The notes under the pieces were generated by a model. That model worked only from the letters and a program-made list of their open reading frames with translations. It searched no databases and was not told where the DNA came from. 64,000 nucleotides of DNA from assembly GCA_030278955.1 (NCBI GenBank), contig JAOANR010000001.1, forward strand, positions 41,752,890 through 41,816,889. The letters run 5' to 3'. Shown here piece after piece: positions 45,779 to 54,626 of the stretch. The translations under genes were made by a program, and so were the position numbers. Each line of letters opens with the position of its first letter. Positions within the stretch are counted from its first letter, which is position 1. The DNA is from Hygrophila difformis (taxonomy: Eukaryota; Streptophyta; Magnoliopsida; Lamiales; Acanthaceae).

Positions 45779-47037
45779 GGGTATGGTTCCCCTGCTGATT
45801 CAGCAGGGGCTTAATAGGTGAGTTTATTGTATGTGTGTGATGGTTTTGTGGTATATAAATCATTCCTTTAATTATAAAGATTTTAAAAGACTAAATTATC
45901 TACTTCCCATAAAACTATAGGTGCCCTAATTTCTCTCTCTCCCACCCGCTGCCTCCACCTCCTCTCTCATCCGATTCCTCCTCCTGCAAAACCTTATCCC
46001 TCAACCCTTCAATCGGATGCTAGCAGCTCCAAGCCACCACCACTACTCCCTCATCACCACCGCTTCTCTCTCACCCAAATACGTTTTACTTCACTCTTTA
46101 AATTGTTTAGGTCAAATTTATATTCTCTTAGCTTGGCAAGGAGCACAAACCTTGGTGTTTCAGTTTGGCTGCAACCCACGAGCCTCCATGTCCATCTTTC
46201 AGATCTGTTATATTGTTAATCAATTTATGGAGCAAAGATATACAATGAAAAAATTAATTTATTTCTATCAAATGGTCATCTACACTAACTTGTTTGCCTT
46301 ATCCAGTGGGGAAAGAGAGACACAACCCCGTCAATTGATGCTTTCCAGGTTCCAGCAAATTTAGTTCTTGAAAAAGATTGTATTTTTCTTGTTTATTTCT
46401 GTTTTGTTGATGGGTTAGGGGGCAAGCATTTCTCGATTCATTCAACGATATGTTCAGCTCATCGGAGGCGGACGTGAGCAGAACCAGCAGTAGCTTCCTT
46501 TAACCAAGGGCAATGTCGGTGCTATGATGAAATCAATTAAATGTGTGCTGATTTATCTGTCACTCGTGCTGTTTTATTTATCATCTTGTGCTGGGTGAGA
46601 TCGGGAACATGGCTAAGAGTGCCCACAAGAGGTGGAGGAGGTGGGGAGGTTTGGCAGCGGTGCTCTTGTTGTGATGGAATCAATGTAATAGTGTGCTGAT
46701 TTATCTGTTAACTTGTGATAGTTTGTATGCCCTCCTATGCTAGTCGGATATGGAGGCAGTCCGATATAGAAGGCTGCCGGTGATTTGTGTTTTCCTTAAT
46801 TAGTTTGTGGCTAACCCATGTTTTATCAAGCATTGATGATGATTTATAACTTTGGTAATGTCATAATCATTGCTTCCTGATAAAATCAAACTATGGAAAA
46901 TGTATATTTCATTGTTATTAATAAAGTCATATAAATGGTAATTATTATTCTAACAATTCAACTAGCACCACTAACCAACTAAACCATCACAGTCAGCGCG
47001 GGCTGAATATTGTGCATTCAGCTTCCTAACATAACCC
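45779..47037. mobile_element. MULE-like TIR element with gene-like cargo
   Basis: 1259 bp with ends GGGTATGG and, reversed, GGGTTATG, and a perfect 9-bp target duplication, GTTTTATAA (45770-45778 and 47038-47046). The 9-bp duplication suggests Mutator-type. The interior is gene-like: a CT-rich, 5'-UTR-like stretch at 45930-46010, an ORF at 46017-46364 (115 codons, no recognised domain) and splice-like sequences. Possibly a Pack-MULE. No transposase. Confidence 0.72.
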
Positions 47038-47079
47038 GTTTTATAATATTAAATTTTTATAATTTTTACTTAGTTATTA

Positions 47080-47339
47080 CTTCCTCCGTTTTTTAAAGAT
47101 AGCTACAGACCCACTCAGCACGCAGTCCAATGCATATTTTAAACTATTAATAATTCAAATTCGGTACATGTAAAAATTCTAAAAGTTCGATATTTAAAAT
47201 CTACAAGACGAGACAAATCTAACAAGATCACACTTGGCTATATTTTAACTTGTATAACCATGAGAAAACTTTAAGTCAAAGTATATAAGTGAACAGTACT
47301 CATTAGTCAACAGCAGCTAACAAAAAAAAACGGAGGGAG
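47080..47339. mobile_element. Stowaway MITE
   Basis: 260 bp with ends CTTCCTCCGTTTTT and AAAAACGGAGGGAG flanked by TA. Nested in the older MITE. Confidence 0.9.
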
Positions 47340-47366
47340 TATTAATTAAAAATATCTATTAAATTG

Positions 47367-47510
47367 ATCCTTGAGGATCACGTAGTGCTGGGAGCGTTGG
47401 TTTTTTCTTTTTAGTTTGCTTTGCTTGTTTTTGGGTTTTTTTTCAGTTTTTCTTTGCTCTTTTGTATTTTTTGCATGTTTGCTAGCCTCTTTAGGCTGTG
47501 TTACCAAAAA
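47367..47510 (+). mobile_element. Short retroposon (LINE 3' end or SINE)
   Basis: About 144 bp ending in an A run, flanked by a target duplication of about 17 bases (AAATATCTATTAAATTG at 47350-47366 and 47512-47528). T-rich with TTTGCTTTGCTTG, resembling the 3' UTR of the LINE fragment near 39110-39190. Confidence 0.75.
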
Positions 47511-47572
47511 AAAATATCTATTAAATTGCATAAAATGCATAAGTTTTACGGTTATTAAAGAACAGAATTAAG

Positions 47573-48062
47573 TACTTTCCGAACATTCGGAATATTTCCA
47601 TTGTGGGAATATAAAAGTTTCCACCAATTTTTATTCTCTTTAAAGTCTCAAATCAAGAATTTGACTAGGGAAAAGGACTTGCCCACATGACTATTTCCTC
47701 TCTACTACAGTGTCGAATGTGCTCTTGTTGTTGGCTATTTCCGATCCTTTGAATTATAATGGGCGTTGTTCTCGATCTCTGTCTTTTGCTGTTGTTGATT
47801 TTACAGCTTTGGCTTGGAAATTGGAATATTCTTCGTGGAGCTAAATCTAAAACAGTCATAGAGCACTGAGGGAAATTCTCATTTTATATGACTCTTGTTC
47901 CAAATTCTGATGTGGGAATATGGATTTTGTCATATTCTGGTCCTGCTTTTTCCACTGACATCATTCATATTTCCGATAGGATGGCAACCATTAGAACATC
48001 ATTGGGCGGGGTGGGGAATCGGGTAAAAATTGATGGCTCACATTTAAAATTAATTAGTTATA
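47573..48062. other. Unassigned sequence left of the truncated pararetrovirus copy
   Basis: Moderate GC and short open frames, but no recognised domain. The last bases (48054-48062, TTAGTTATA) would be the target flank of the TIR at 48063. Confidence 0.4.
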
Positions 48063-48175
48063 GAGATAATTATCAAAATAGGCCATTGTCTTTCAGGTTT
48101 TAGGCCATGACAACTTGGATTATGATTTTTAGGCCATAACAAACCACTTTTGTCCAATTTTAGGCCATCCAAACT
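48063..48175. repeat. TIR of the truncated copy
   Basis: Four GGCCAT motifs at about 30-bp spacing, aligning with 50336-50455. The first bases, GAGATAATTAT, match the MULE-like foldback end GAGATAATAAC at 28693. Confidence 0.8.
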
Positions 48176-48774
48176 TTTTAAAATTATATTTGACCCTACC
48201 AACTTTTGTCTAATTATACTTTTGACCCCATCAGTTGACTTCAACTTTGACCCTATTACACTTTGACCCCTATCTTATATTTTTCATTAAATATAGTCCA
48301 ATTAAAGTCCATAATGCTTCCGATAATTAAATTAAGCCTTAAACTTCATACCTTGGATTTGACCGTCTTGCTGCTGGGTTTCCTAAGCTCCGGGATTTTA
48401 CGGACTTCTTCAAACCACGCAGTCGCGACCTGGTTACCGATTCTTGGCTACTTCAGCAACAAACAGCACAGCCCTATTTCGTTTCCTACCTTAGGGCGTA
48501 ACAAGATATGTGTAAAGGGTTTTAACTATAATATCGGAATATTTGGAATACTGGAAGCCTGGATTTTATTGAAGAAATATTAAAAATATTATTCAAACAT
48601 TATTTCCCCTAATGAAGAAGACAGTACTTAGCTCATCATGGAGGAAGCAAGACTCTTGGGGATGCTCCCCATAATATTACAGACACAGAAAGGAAAATTT
48701 GCAGAAAGGAAATATTACAAATGTTTTGAAGAGTTGGGAGGATTTTTCGATCCCTTCCATCTGCTTCAAACTCC

Positions 48775-48784
48775 TTTATTTATA
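48775..48784 (-). promoter_or_regulatory. TATA box of the truncated pararetrovirus copy
   Basis: TATAAATAAA on the minus strand, preceded by the GC-rich GCGGGCGCC. Conserved with 51028-51037. Confidence 0.65.
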
Positions 48785-48833
48785 GGCGCCCGCGGACTTC
48801 AATCCCGGATTCCAATCTTCCTCTAAATCCTTG

Positions 48834-48853
48834 TGACGTCACTGCGTTCGTCA
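48834..48853 (-). promoter_or_regulatory. as-1-like element of the truncated copy
   Basis: Two TGACG motifs seven bases apart on the minus strand, identical in spacing to 51087-51106. Confidence 0.65.
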
Positions 48854-49022
48854 CTTGGCCTTAATTTCCACCGGCTACATTATTGTCCTTTTGGAATTAT
48901 TGCGTTAGGTGGCTTTTTGTCAACTCTCCACCTTCTCTTGTCGGCCACTTTCTGCCAGCTACTCTGCCCTTCTTTGTCGGATTTTAATTATGAGTGTTGC
49001 CGAAACCTCTCTTTCTTTTACA

Positions 49023-49426
49023 TCAAGCTAATCTTACTTTTGGCTTGTGAAAGTTTTTTGGACGTTTCTTCCCTTTGCCCTGTTCGGGTCCAGATTTTTT
49101 CTGGGTTACCCGGATCTTTGTACCGAATAGGGGTTTCTCCTGTTCTGCACAATATGGGCATATGTGGTTATCACATTGGCCAACATGCATCATGTTGCAT
49201 GCCTTCTTTCTGGTAGACACGGTTGCTGGCAACTTGTTTTCCCAGATGAGTAACCTCTTCTTTTCGAATGAGGTTTCCGCAAACTCTGTGTTTTTCCCTG
49301 TTAAAGAATTAACCAGGAACGATCCATTTAAATTATTTGAGAATATTTTAAACGGATATTTAACCTTTTCCATCTCGATGAGACAGACCTAGAATCCCCA
49401 TGCTCGTCGGGTGGAGATTTCATCTC
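49023..49426 (-). pseudogene. C-terminal fragment of the pararetroviral transactivator
   Basis: Matches the last 130 residues or so of the intact ORF at 51287-52579, including the Cys/His cluster (CNMMHVGQCDNHICPYC). Three breaks are visible: the 5' part is missing, a TGG codon has become TAG (49389-49391 area), and a one-base insertion near the C-terminus replaces the normal stop. Not functional. Confidence 0.88.
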
Positions 49427-49745
49427 TCAAAATGTGCTCTATCCGGAATTCTCCTGCCAAATTCTGAAGCGTCAATACAGGAGCCATTAAACTGTGTAAT
49501 CTCCATGGGACTCACCTGGGGTGTTTCAACCATTTAACAACATTTTACGAATCACACTCAAGCACCAACTTGTGTAATGGAAAAGCTTGATCTCGTACTC
49601 GCCTTACAAACTCGGTTTATAGTTGTTAGCTCCGCTGTGGTAGAGTCAGTGCAGCCAATCGGAGAGGATAAATATCACAGTCCCCTCCTCATTTCTAATA
49701 ATACCTCCAAGTCCCGCCGGTTGAAACTTTTGACAATTTCCTACC
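49427..49745 (-). pseudogene. LINE RNase H fragment
   Basis: The minus strand reads PAGLGGIIRNEEGTVIFILSD and then a decayed RNase H with frame shifts. Closely similar to the LINE RNase H at 24382-24750. It abuts the truncated pararetrovirus copy at 49426. Confidence 0.72.
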
Positions 49746-50335
49746 ACGAGTATTCTTGAAAATAAGTAAATGAAATGAATCCCGGTTTAGGTTTTTATTA
49801 AAGAAACGGATTTATGAAGATGGAGTTGGGATTAAGGATATATTTAGGTTGTCACATTTTTATTACTCGTGTTACGAAATTATGGCCCGAAAGCGCATGG
49901 TGTCGAAAATTGCAATAATTTGTAGGTAAGTCCGGATCGTTCACTGGAGGATGTGCGATAGAAGCAGGGCCCACATTGTTTTACTAGATTTTCCACTCGT
50001 ATTGCTCGAATGAGTTTGTGAAGTTGACTATCAACTACTTGACTGAATTCAAACTAAGCCATGAAAGCCAGTAAATTTATCAAAGCATATTAAATCTATT
50101 CTAGAAAGTAGGTGAATTTACACTAAAAAGCAGTTAGAATTATTCTAAGAATGTATTTTAAATTATATCTAGGAAAACGATGAAGATTTACACTATGCTA
50201 ACTATGAAGCTGTTTCACAGAGTGGACAGAAAGGACATGAAGGAAAGAATAAAGATTGGACAAGATTTAGATAAAACATAGCTAAACTTCCATTTTTTAT
50301 GCACAGATCTTTGTTTGGGATATTCCTATCATTAA
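49746..50335. other. Unassigned; right end belongs to the giant inverted repeat
   Basis: No gene. The last 35 bases, TGTTTGGGATATTCCTATCA, match the reverse complement of 63981-64000 at about 17 of 20 positions, so this is the outward continuation of the left foldback arm. How far left the arm extends cannot be seen because the right arm leaves the window. Confidence 0.55.
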
Positions 50336-50455
50336 GAGGAAATGAATTTTTTAGGCCATTACAAGGCACCATTTCCACATTTGGGCCATTATGAAATCAA
50401 TTTCCAATTTTAGGCCATTAGAAACCATCTTTGACCAAATTAAGGCCATTTAGAC
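50336..50455. repeat. Left inverted repeat of the pararetrovirus unit
   Basis: Starts GAGGAAATGAATTTTTTAGG and contains GGCCAT at four places. The first 100 bases align, inverted, with 58020-58132; the best block is GGCCATTACAAGG, near-perfect in both. Confidence 0.85.
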
Positions 50456-51027
50456 TATTTTGACTTTCTCAAACTTCAATTAACCCTACCAACTTTTACT
50501 TTATTTCATTTTGACTCCAGATTTTAGTTTCTTCATTATCATTAGTCCAATATCAGCCCATCATGCTTCCGATAATTGAATTAAGCACTAAACTTCATAC
50601 CTTGGCTTTGACCGCCTTGCTGCCGGGTTTCCTAAGCTCCGGGATTTTACGGACTTCCTCCAACCACGCAGCCGCGATCGATGGTTCACCGATTCTTGGC
50701 TCCTTCAGCAACAAACAGCACAGTCCTATTTCGTTTCCTACCTTAGGACGTATCAAGATATGAATAAAGGGTTTTAATTATATTATCGGGATATTTGGGA
50801 TATTTGGAAGCCTGGATTTTACTGAAGAAATATTAAAAATATTATTTAAACATAATTTCCCCTAACGGAGAAGACAGACACTTAGTTCCTCATGGAGGAT
50901 ACAAGACTCTTGGGGGAATACCCCATACTTTTACAGACTTGAAAGGAAATATGCAGAAAGAGAAATATTACAAATACTTTGAAGAGTTGGGAGGAATTTT
51001 CGATGCCTTCCATCTGCTTCAAACTCC
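50456..51027 (-). other. Pararetrovirus intergenic region / transcript leader
   Basis: Non-coding. In a circular genome this would continue into the leader before the primer site. Collinear with 48176-48774. Confidence 0.6.
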
Positions 51028-51037
51028 TTTATTTATA
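51028..51037 (-). promoter_or_regulatory. TATA box of the pararetrovirus promoter
   Basis: TATAAATAAA on the minus strand, 250 bases after the transactivator stop, the expected place of the full-length RNA promoter in a caulimovirid. The flanking GC-rich GGGCGCC upstream is conserved in the second copy. Confidence 0.72.
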
Positions 51038-51086
51038 GGCGCCCGCGGACTTCAGCCCCGGATTCCAATCTTCCTCTAAATCCTTG

Positions 51087-51106
51087 TGACGTCACTGCGT
51101 TCGTCA
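51087..51106 (-). promoter_or_regulatory. as-1-like element upstream of the pararetrovirus promoter
   Basis: On the minus strand TGACG, seven bases (AACGCAG), then TGACG, which is the same spacing as in the as-1 element of the CaMV 35S promoter bound by TGA bZIP factors. The second motif extends to the palindrome TGACGTCA. It lies about 50 bases upstream of the TATA box. Confidence 0.7.
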
Positions 51107-51286
51107 CTCGGCCTTAATTTCCACCGGCTACATTATTGTCCTTTTTTGAATTATTGCGTTAGGTGGCTTTTGTCAACTTTCCACCTTCTCTTGTCGGCCA
51201 CTTTCTGCCAACCACTCTGCCGTTCTTTGTCGGCTTTTAATTATGAGTGTTGCCGACACCTCTCTTTCTTTTACATCCAGCTAATC

Positions 51287-52579
51287 TTACTTTGGCTTGT
51301 GAAAGTTTTTTGGACGTTTCTTCCCTTTGTCCTGTTCGGGTCCGGATTTTTTCTGGGTTACCCGGATCTTTGTACCGAATAGGGGTTTCTCTTGTTCTGC
51401 ACAATATGGGCATATGTGGTTATCCCATTGGCCAACATGCATCATGTTGCATGCCTTTTTTCTGGTAGACTCAGTTGCTGGCAACTTGTTTTCCCAGATG
51501 AGTAACCTCTTCTTTTCGAATGAGGTTTCCGCAAACTCTGTGCTTTTCCCTGTTAAAGAATTAACCAGGAACGATCCATTTAAATTGTTTGAGAATATTT
51601 TAAACGGATATTTAACCTTTTCCATCTCGGTGAGACAGACCCAGAATCCCCATGCTCGTCGGGTGGAGATTTCATCTTCGCTGATTGAAGATACCAATGG
51701 TGCCTTCTCATCCATAGACTTAACTCTGTTGAAGGCAATCATATCAGGTCTCTGTAATTTAATAAATTGAAAGACCGGATAAGAACCTTTTCCGACTATT
51801 TCTGGTGCCGCTGAAATGAACTTAAGCTCCAGAATATCTCCTATTTGCAAGTGCGGGTTGTTCTGCCATGATTCGTGCACCGCACTACTTATCCATCCCG
51901 GAAGTTTTTCGATTTCCGGAAACCCTGGTGATGTAGTATGAACAGATGCTAATGCTCCAAAGTCATACCACTTTCGAACCTCTTCTGGTTTCGATCCTTC
52001 GAGCATCCATACCCTGTTGTATCTCCCGGATGTCTCGATTACTGTTTTGCTAGGGTTAATTCCCTTTTTGGAAACCAGTTGTTCCCATTTTCCTTGGTAG
52101 TCCAGCCAGGCAGTAGATAGGACCTTCTCGTCTGAATTAACCTTAGAGGTGCCTGTCATTGGCCTAAGGTTAATTTCTTCCTCTTTCACCCCAGAGGCAG
52201 TGGGTTGACTTGAGCTTTCGGAAATGTGACTTTCCTCTTGCTCAACATTTTTGTCGGTATCCGACAATGGGTCCTTTGAAGCAGTGCTTGAATCTGCTTC
52301 TTCATATGTGACCACTTTAGCTTTTTGGGCACATTTCTCTTTGTTTACCAGGGAAGCTGACGCTTTCCTGATTGGCTCTAATACTGTTTCCCATAGTGCT
52401 GTCATTGCTATATGGGAGGTTCGTATATTGTTGCGGACCATGTCCACATCGCTCTGTTGTATTTGGCCAGCTGCTCGTGCATTGATCTCGAGCTGTCCAA
52501 AATGCTTCGATAGCTCCTCTAGGTTTTCTCTGAGGTGCCTGAATCTCGTAATGATGGAATCAGCTTCAAATGCTTCCAT
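51287..52579 (-). CDS. Pararetrovirus transactivator/inclusion-body-like protein, 430 residues
   Basis: The last ORF, at the position of the caulimovirus translational transactivator (TAV), which allows reinitiation on the polycistronic RNA and forms viroplasms. Residues 1-100 are helical. 100-150 are acidic and Ser-rich (EEADSSTASKDPLSD, SESSSQPTASG). The central region (about 160-235: YNRVWMLEGSKPEEVRKWYDFG) resembles the RNase H-like mini-TAV fold. The C-terminus has a Cys/His cluster, CNMMHVGQWDNHICPYC (377-393), and a basic tail. The ORF is intact. Its C-terminal part is duplicated, in broken form, at 49023-49426. TAV identity is based on position and architecture plus the mini-TAV-like pattern. 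Confidence 0.72.
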   Translation of the reverse strand: MEAFEADSIITRFRHLRENLEELSKHFGQLEINARAAGQIQQSDVDMVRNNIRTSHIAMTALWETVLEPIRKASASLVNKEKCAQKAKVVTYEEADSSTASKDPLSDTDKNVEQEESHISESSSQPTASGVKEEEINLRPMTGTSKVNSDEKVLSTAWLDYQGKWEQLVSKKGINPSKTVIETSGRYNRVWMLEGSKPEEVRKWYDFGALASVHTTSPGFPEIEKLPGWISSAVHESWQNNPHLQIGDILELKFISAAPEIVGKGSYPVFQFIKLQRPDMIAFNRVKSMDEKAPLVSSISEDEISTRRAWGFWVCLTEMEKVKYPFKIFSNNLNGSFLVNSLTGKSTEFAETSFEKKRLLIWENKLPATESTRKKACNMMHVGQWDNHICPYCAEQEKPLFGTKIRVTQKKSGPEQDKGKKRPKNFHKPK

Positions 52580-54626
52580 CTCTCGTTAGGAAATCTGCAA
52601 GAACATTTTCATGAGATTTTATAACATCAATATCATAAGTATAATATTGACATTCAGCTTGCCATCTGATAATACGAGCTTTTTCAATTTTTGATTCAAG
52701 TTTATTTTTTAAAAAAGCCCTAACATTAGTATTATCAACTTTTAATACAAATTTCTTTGCAAGTAAGAATAAAGGCCATTTTTTAAATGTTTTCCACACT
52801 GCAAAGAATTCCTTTTCGTTAATATGCCAAAGTTTGGCTTGTTGTTCAGTGAACAACCCTCCTGTGTATCTACAAGGTTCTTGACCCGTAGTTGTTTTTC
52901 TCATGAGCACTCCTGCCCATCGAAAATCATTGGCGTCTGTGTAGACTACCAGCTCATCCTCATCCTGAGGTATCGCGAGTTTTGGCAAGCTATTGCAGAC
53001 TTGCTTTAGTTCACGAATTCTCTTGGTATGGATTTCTTCCCATTTCCATCTAGAGCTTTCAGTCTCTTTCAAGAGTGGTCTAAAATCCTTTCTATATTTT
53101 GCAAGGTCTTTAATAAACATACCCGCAAAATTTACAACTCCTAAGAAACTCTGAAGTTGTTTCTTGTCTTTTAATGTATCAGGAAAATTGCGGATTTTCT
53201 CCACAATGTGTTCCTGTAACTCTATTCCTGCTTCATCAATTTGAACTCCTAAGAATTCAATTTTGTTAGCAGCGATAGTGGCCTTTTTCTCAGAGAGAAC
53301 TAGACCTTCCCTGTGACATGCATCAGAAAATATTTCAAGATGTTTAATATGCTCTTTAATATTTCGAGATGCAATCAGAATGTCATCTATGTAGACGAAC
53401 ATAAACTCTAGATAATCCTTAAATAGATTATCCATCTTTCTTTGGAATATCTGAGGGGCATTAGAAAGCCCCATTGGCATAACATTCCAAATATATTGCC
53501 CTTGTGGGGTGGAGAATGCTGTGAAATTTTTCGACTCATTCTCCATCTTGATCTGATAGAAACCAGATTTGCAATCAAATTTAGAAAACACTTTAGCACC
53601 TTTGATGCAATCAATTAAGTGTTCTCTACTCGGAATGTAATAACCATCAAACTGTATTATTTTGTTAATACCTTGATAGTTTATTACCAACCTGGGTTTA
53701 CCTCTCTTTATTTCACCGTGGTTTCTTACCAAGAATCCAGGGCTACTATAAGCTGAGACTCCAGGCTCGATGAGTTTAAGATCAATATGCTCCTTGATAA
53801 TTTGCTGCATATCTTTCTTATCCTGCATATTCATTAAGATGGGTTTGTATCGAACATACTCATATTTATATTGTTCTTTTACCTGTAGAGTAGCTTCGAT
53901 CTTGTTTTTATCCCACCATGCCAGAGGATCCTCGTTAAAGTTTCTCTGGATAAGTCTTTTGACATTTTCGAGGGACAATTTAGTTTCCCCATCAATGTCT
54001 AGTGAAGTTATATTTAATGACTTCATTTCCTGCATTGCTTCTTTGAGGTTTATAATTTCCTCAATAGAAGCTTCATCAAATCCTTGTTGTCGAAAAGACA
54101 ACAAAGCCTTACCAAACTTTCTTTTATCCTGCATTTTTGGATGGGTTAGTTTGGCATCATTATCACCACGTTTGCTGCGAAATAATATAGGCATTAACCT
54201 GTTGAATGCCTTTTCTCTGCGCAACACCTGTATCTCATTTCCACAACTTGTGGTAAATATTAACAAATTTCTTTTGTTATCTTGAACATATTTTGTAAAG
54301 GATTGTATAAAATTGTTCCCTAACAAAATATCTGCTCCTGTGTCATGAAAGTAAATAGGAGGCGTTTTTACCTTATACCAAGGTGTACCAAATGCTCCTC
54401 CAATCATGATATTGGCTTGTCGAATACCCTTATTTAGTACTAAGATTTTTTGGGAAAAATCTCTTCCTGCAATAATGGGTAATGATTCCATAGCTTCGCT
54501 AGGAAAAACTCCTGGTTTTGCCGTGCAAATACCTGATCCTGAATCAATATAAGCTGCGAAATATTCTGACTTATATTCTTCATATATTATCCCTACTGAG
54601 ATATAAATGGAGAATGGACTTGTCAT
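52566..54626 (-). CDS. Pararetrovirus protease-RT-RNase H polyprotein, 686 residues
   Basis: The replication polyprotein. An aspartic protease occupies residues 1-130, with the active site AAYIDSGSG (Asp28) and a later LLGNNF. Reverse transcriptase follows: KPRLVINYQGIN (about 319), FSKFDCKSGFYQI (about 357), the AFSTPQGQYIWNVMPMGL block (about 380) and the catalytic YIDD at 412-415. RNase H has VYTDAND (Asp564), NEKEFFAVW (about 604), KVDNTN (about 631) and ADFLTRD at the C-terminus. Length equals that of typical caulimovirus ORF V products. All catalytic residues I can check are present and there is no internal stop. It overlaps the movement-protein ORF by ATGA and the transactivator ORF by 14 bases. 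Confidence 0.93.
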   Translation of the reverse strand: MTSPFSIYISVGIIYEEYKSEYFAAYIDSGSGICTAKPGVFPSEAMESLPIIAGRDFSQKILVLNKGIRQANIMIGGAFGTPWYKVKTPPIYFHDTGADILLGNNFIQSFTKYVQDNKRNLLIFTTSCGNEIQVLRREKAFNRLMPILFRSKRGDNDAKLTHPKMQDKRKFGKALLSFRQQGFDEASIEEIINLKEAMQEMKSLNITSLDIDGETKLSLENVKRLIQRNFNEDPLAWWDKNKIEATLQVKEQYKYEYVRYKPILMNMQDKKDMQQIIKEHIDLKLIEPGVSAYSSPGFLVRNHGEIKRGKPRLVINYQGINKIIQFDGYYIPSREHLIDCIKGAKVFSKFDCKSGFYQIKMENESKNFTAFSTPQGQYIWNVMPMGLSNAPQIFQRKMDNLFKDYLEFMFVYIDDILIASRNIKEHIKHLEIFSDACHREGLVLSEKKATIAANKIEFLGVQIDEAGIELQEHIVEKIRNFPDTLKDKKQLQSFLGVVNFAGMFIKDLAKYRKDFRPLLKETESSRWKWEEIHTKRIRELKQVCNSLPKLAIPQDEDELVVYTDANDFRWAGVLMRKTTTGQEPCRYTGGLFTEQQAKLWHINEKEFFAVWKTFKKWPLFLLAKKFVLKVDNTNVRAFLKNKLESKIEKARIIRWQAECQYYTYDIDVIKSHENVLADFLTRDGSI

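Larger units (their letters stand above)
45627..47572. mobile_element. Stowaway-like MITE split by three nested insertions
   Basis: Its pieces (45627-45778, 47047-47079, 47342-47366 and 47512-47572) align in order with the uninterrupted relative at 30616-30868. The insertions are a MULE-like element at 45779-47037, another Stowaway at 47080-47339 and a short retroposon at 47367-47510. Confidence 0.78.
48063..49426 (-). mobile_element. Truncated second copy of the TIR-bounded pararetrovirus unit
   Basis: Collinear with 50336-51676. It begins with the same TIR (GAGATAATTATCAAAATAGGCC) and subterminal GGCCAT repeats, continues through the intergenic region and promoter, and ends inside the transactivator ORF. 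At 49426 it switches to LINE sequence. The flanking DNA left of 48063 is unrelated to that left of 50336, so the homology starts exactly at the TIR. Divergence is small but includes indels. Confidence 0.85.

Noticed and set aside
46017..46364. 115-codon ORF as a host gene
   Set aside because: It lies inside a 9-bp-duplication TIR element, has no recognised domain, and its frame after the first 30 codons looks random.
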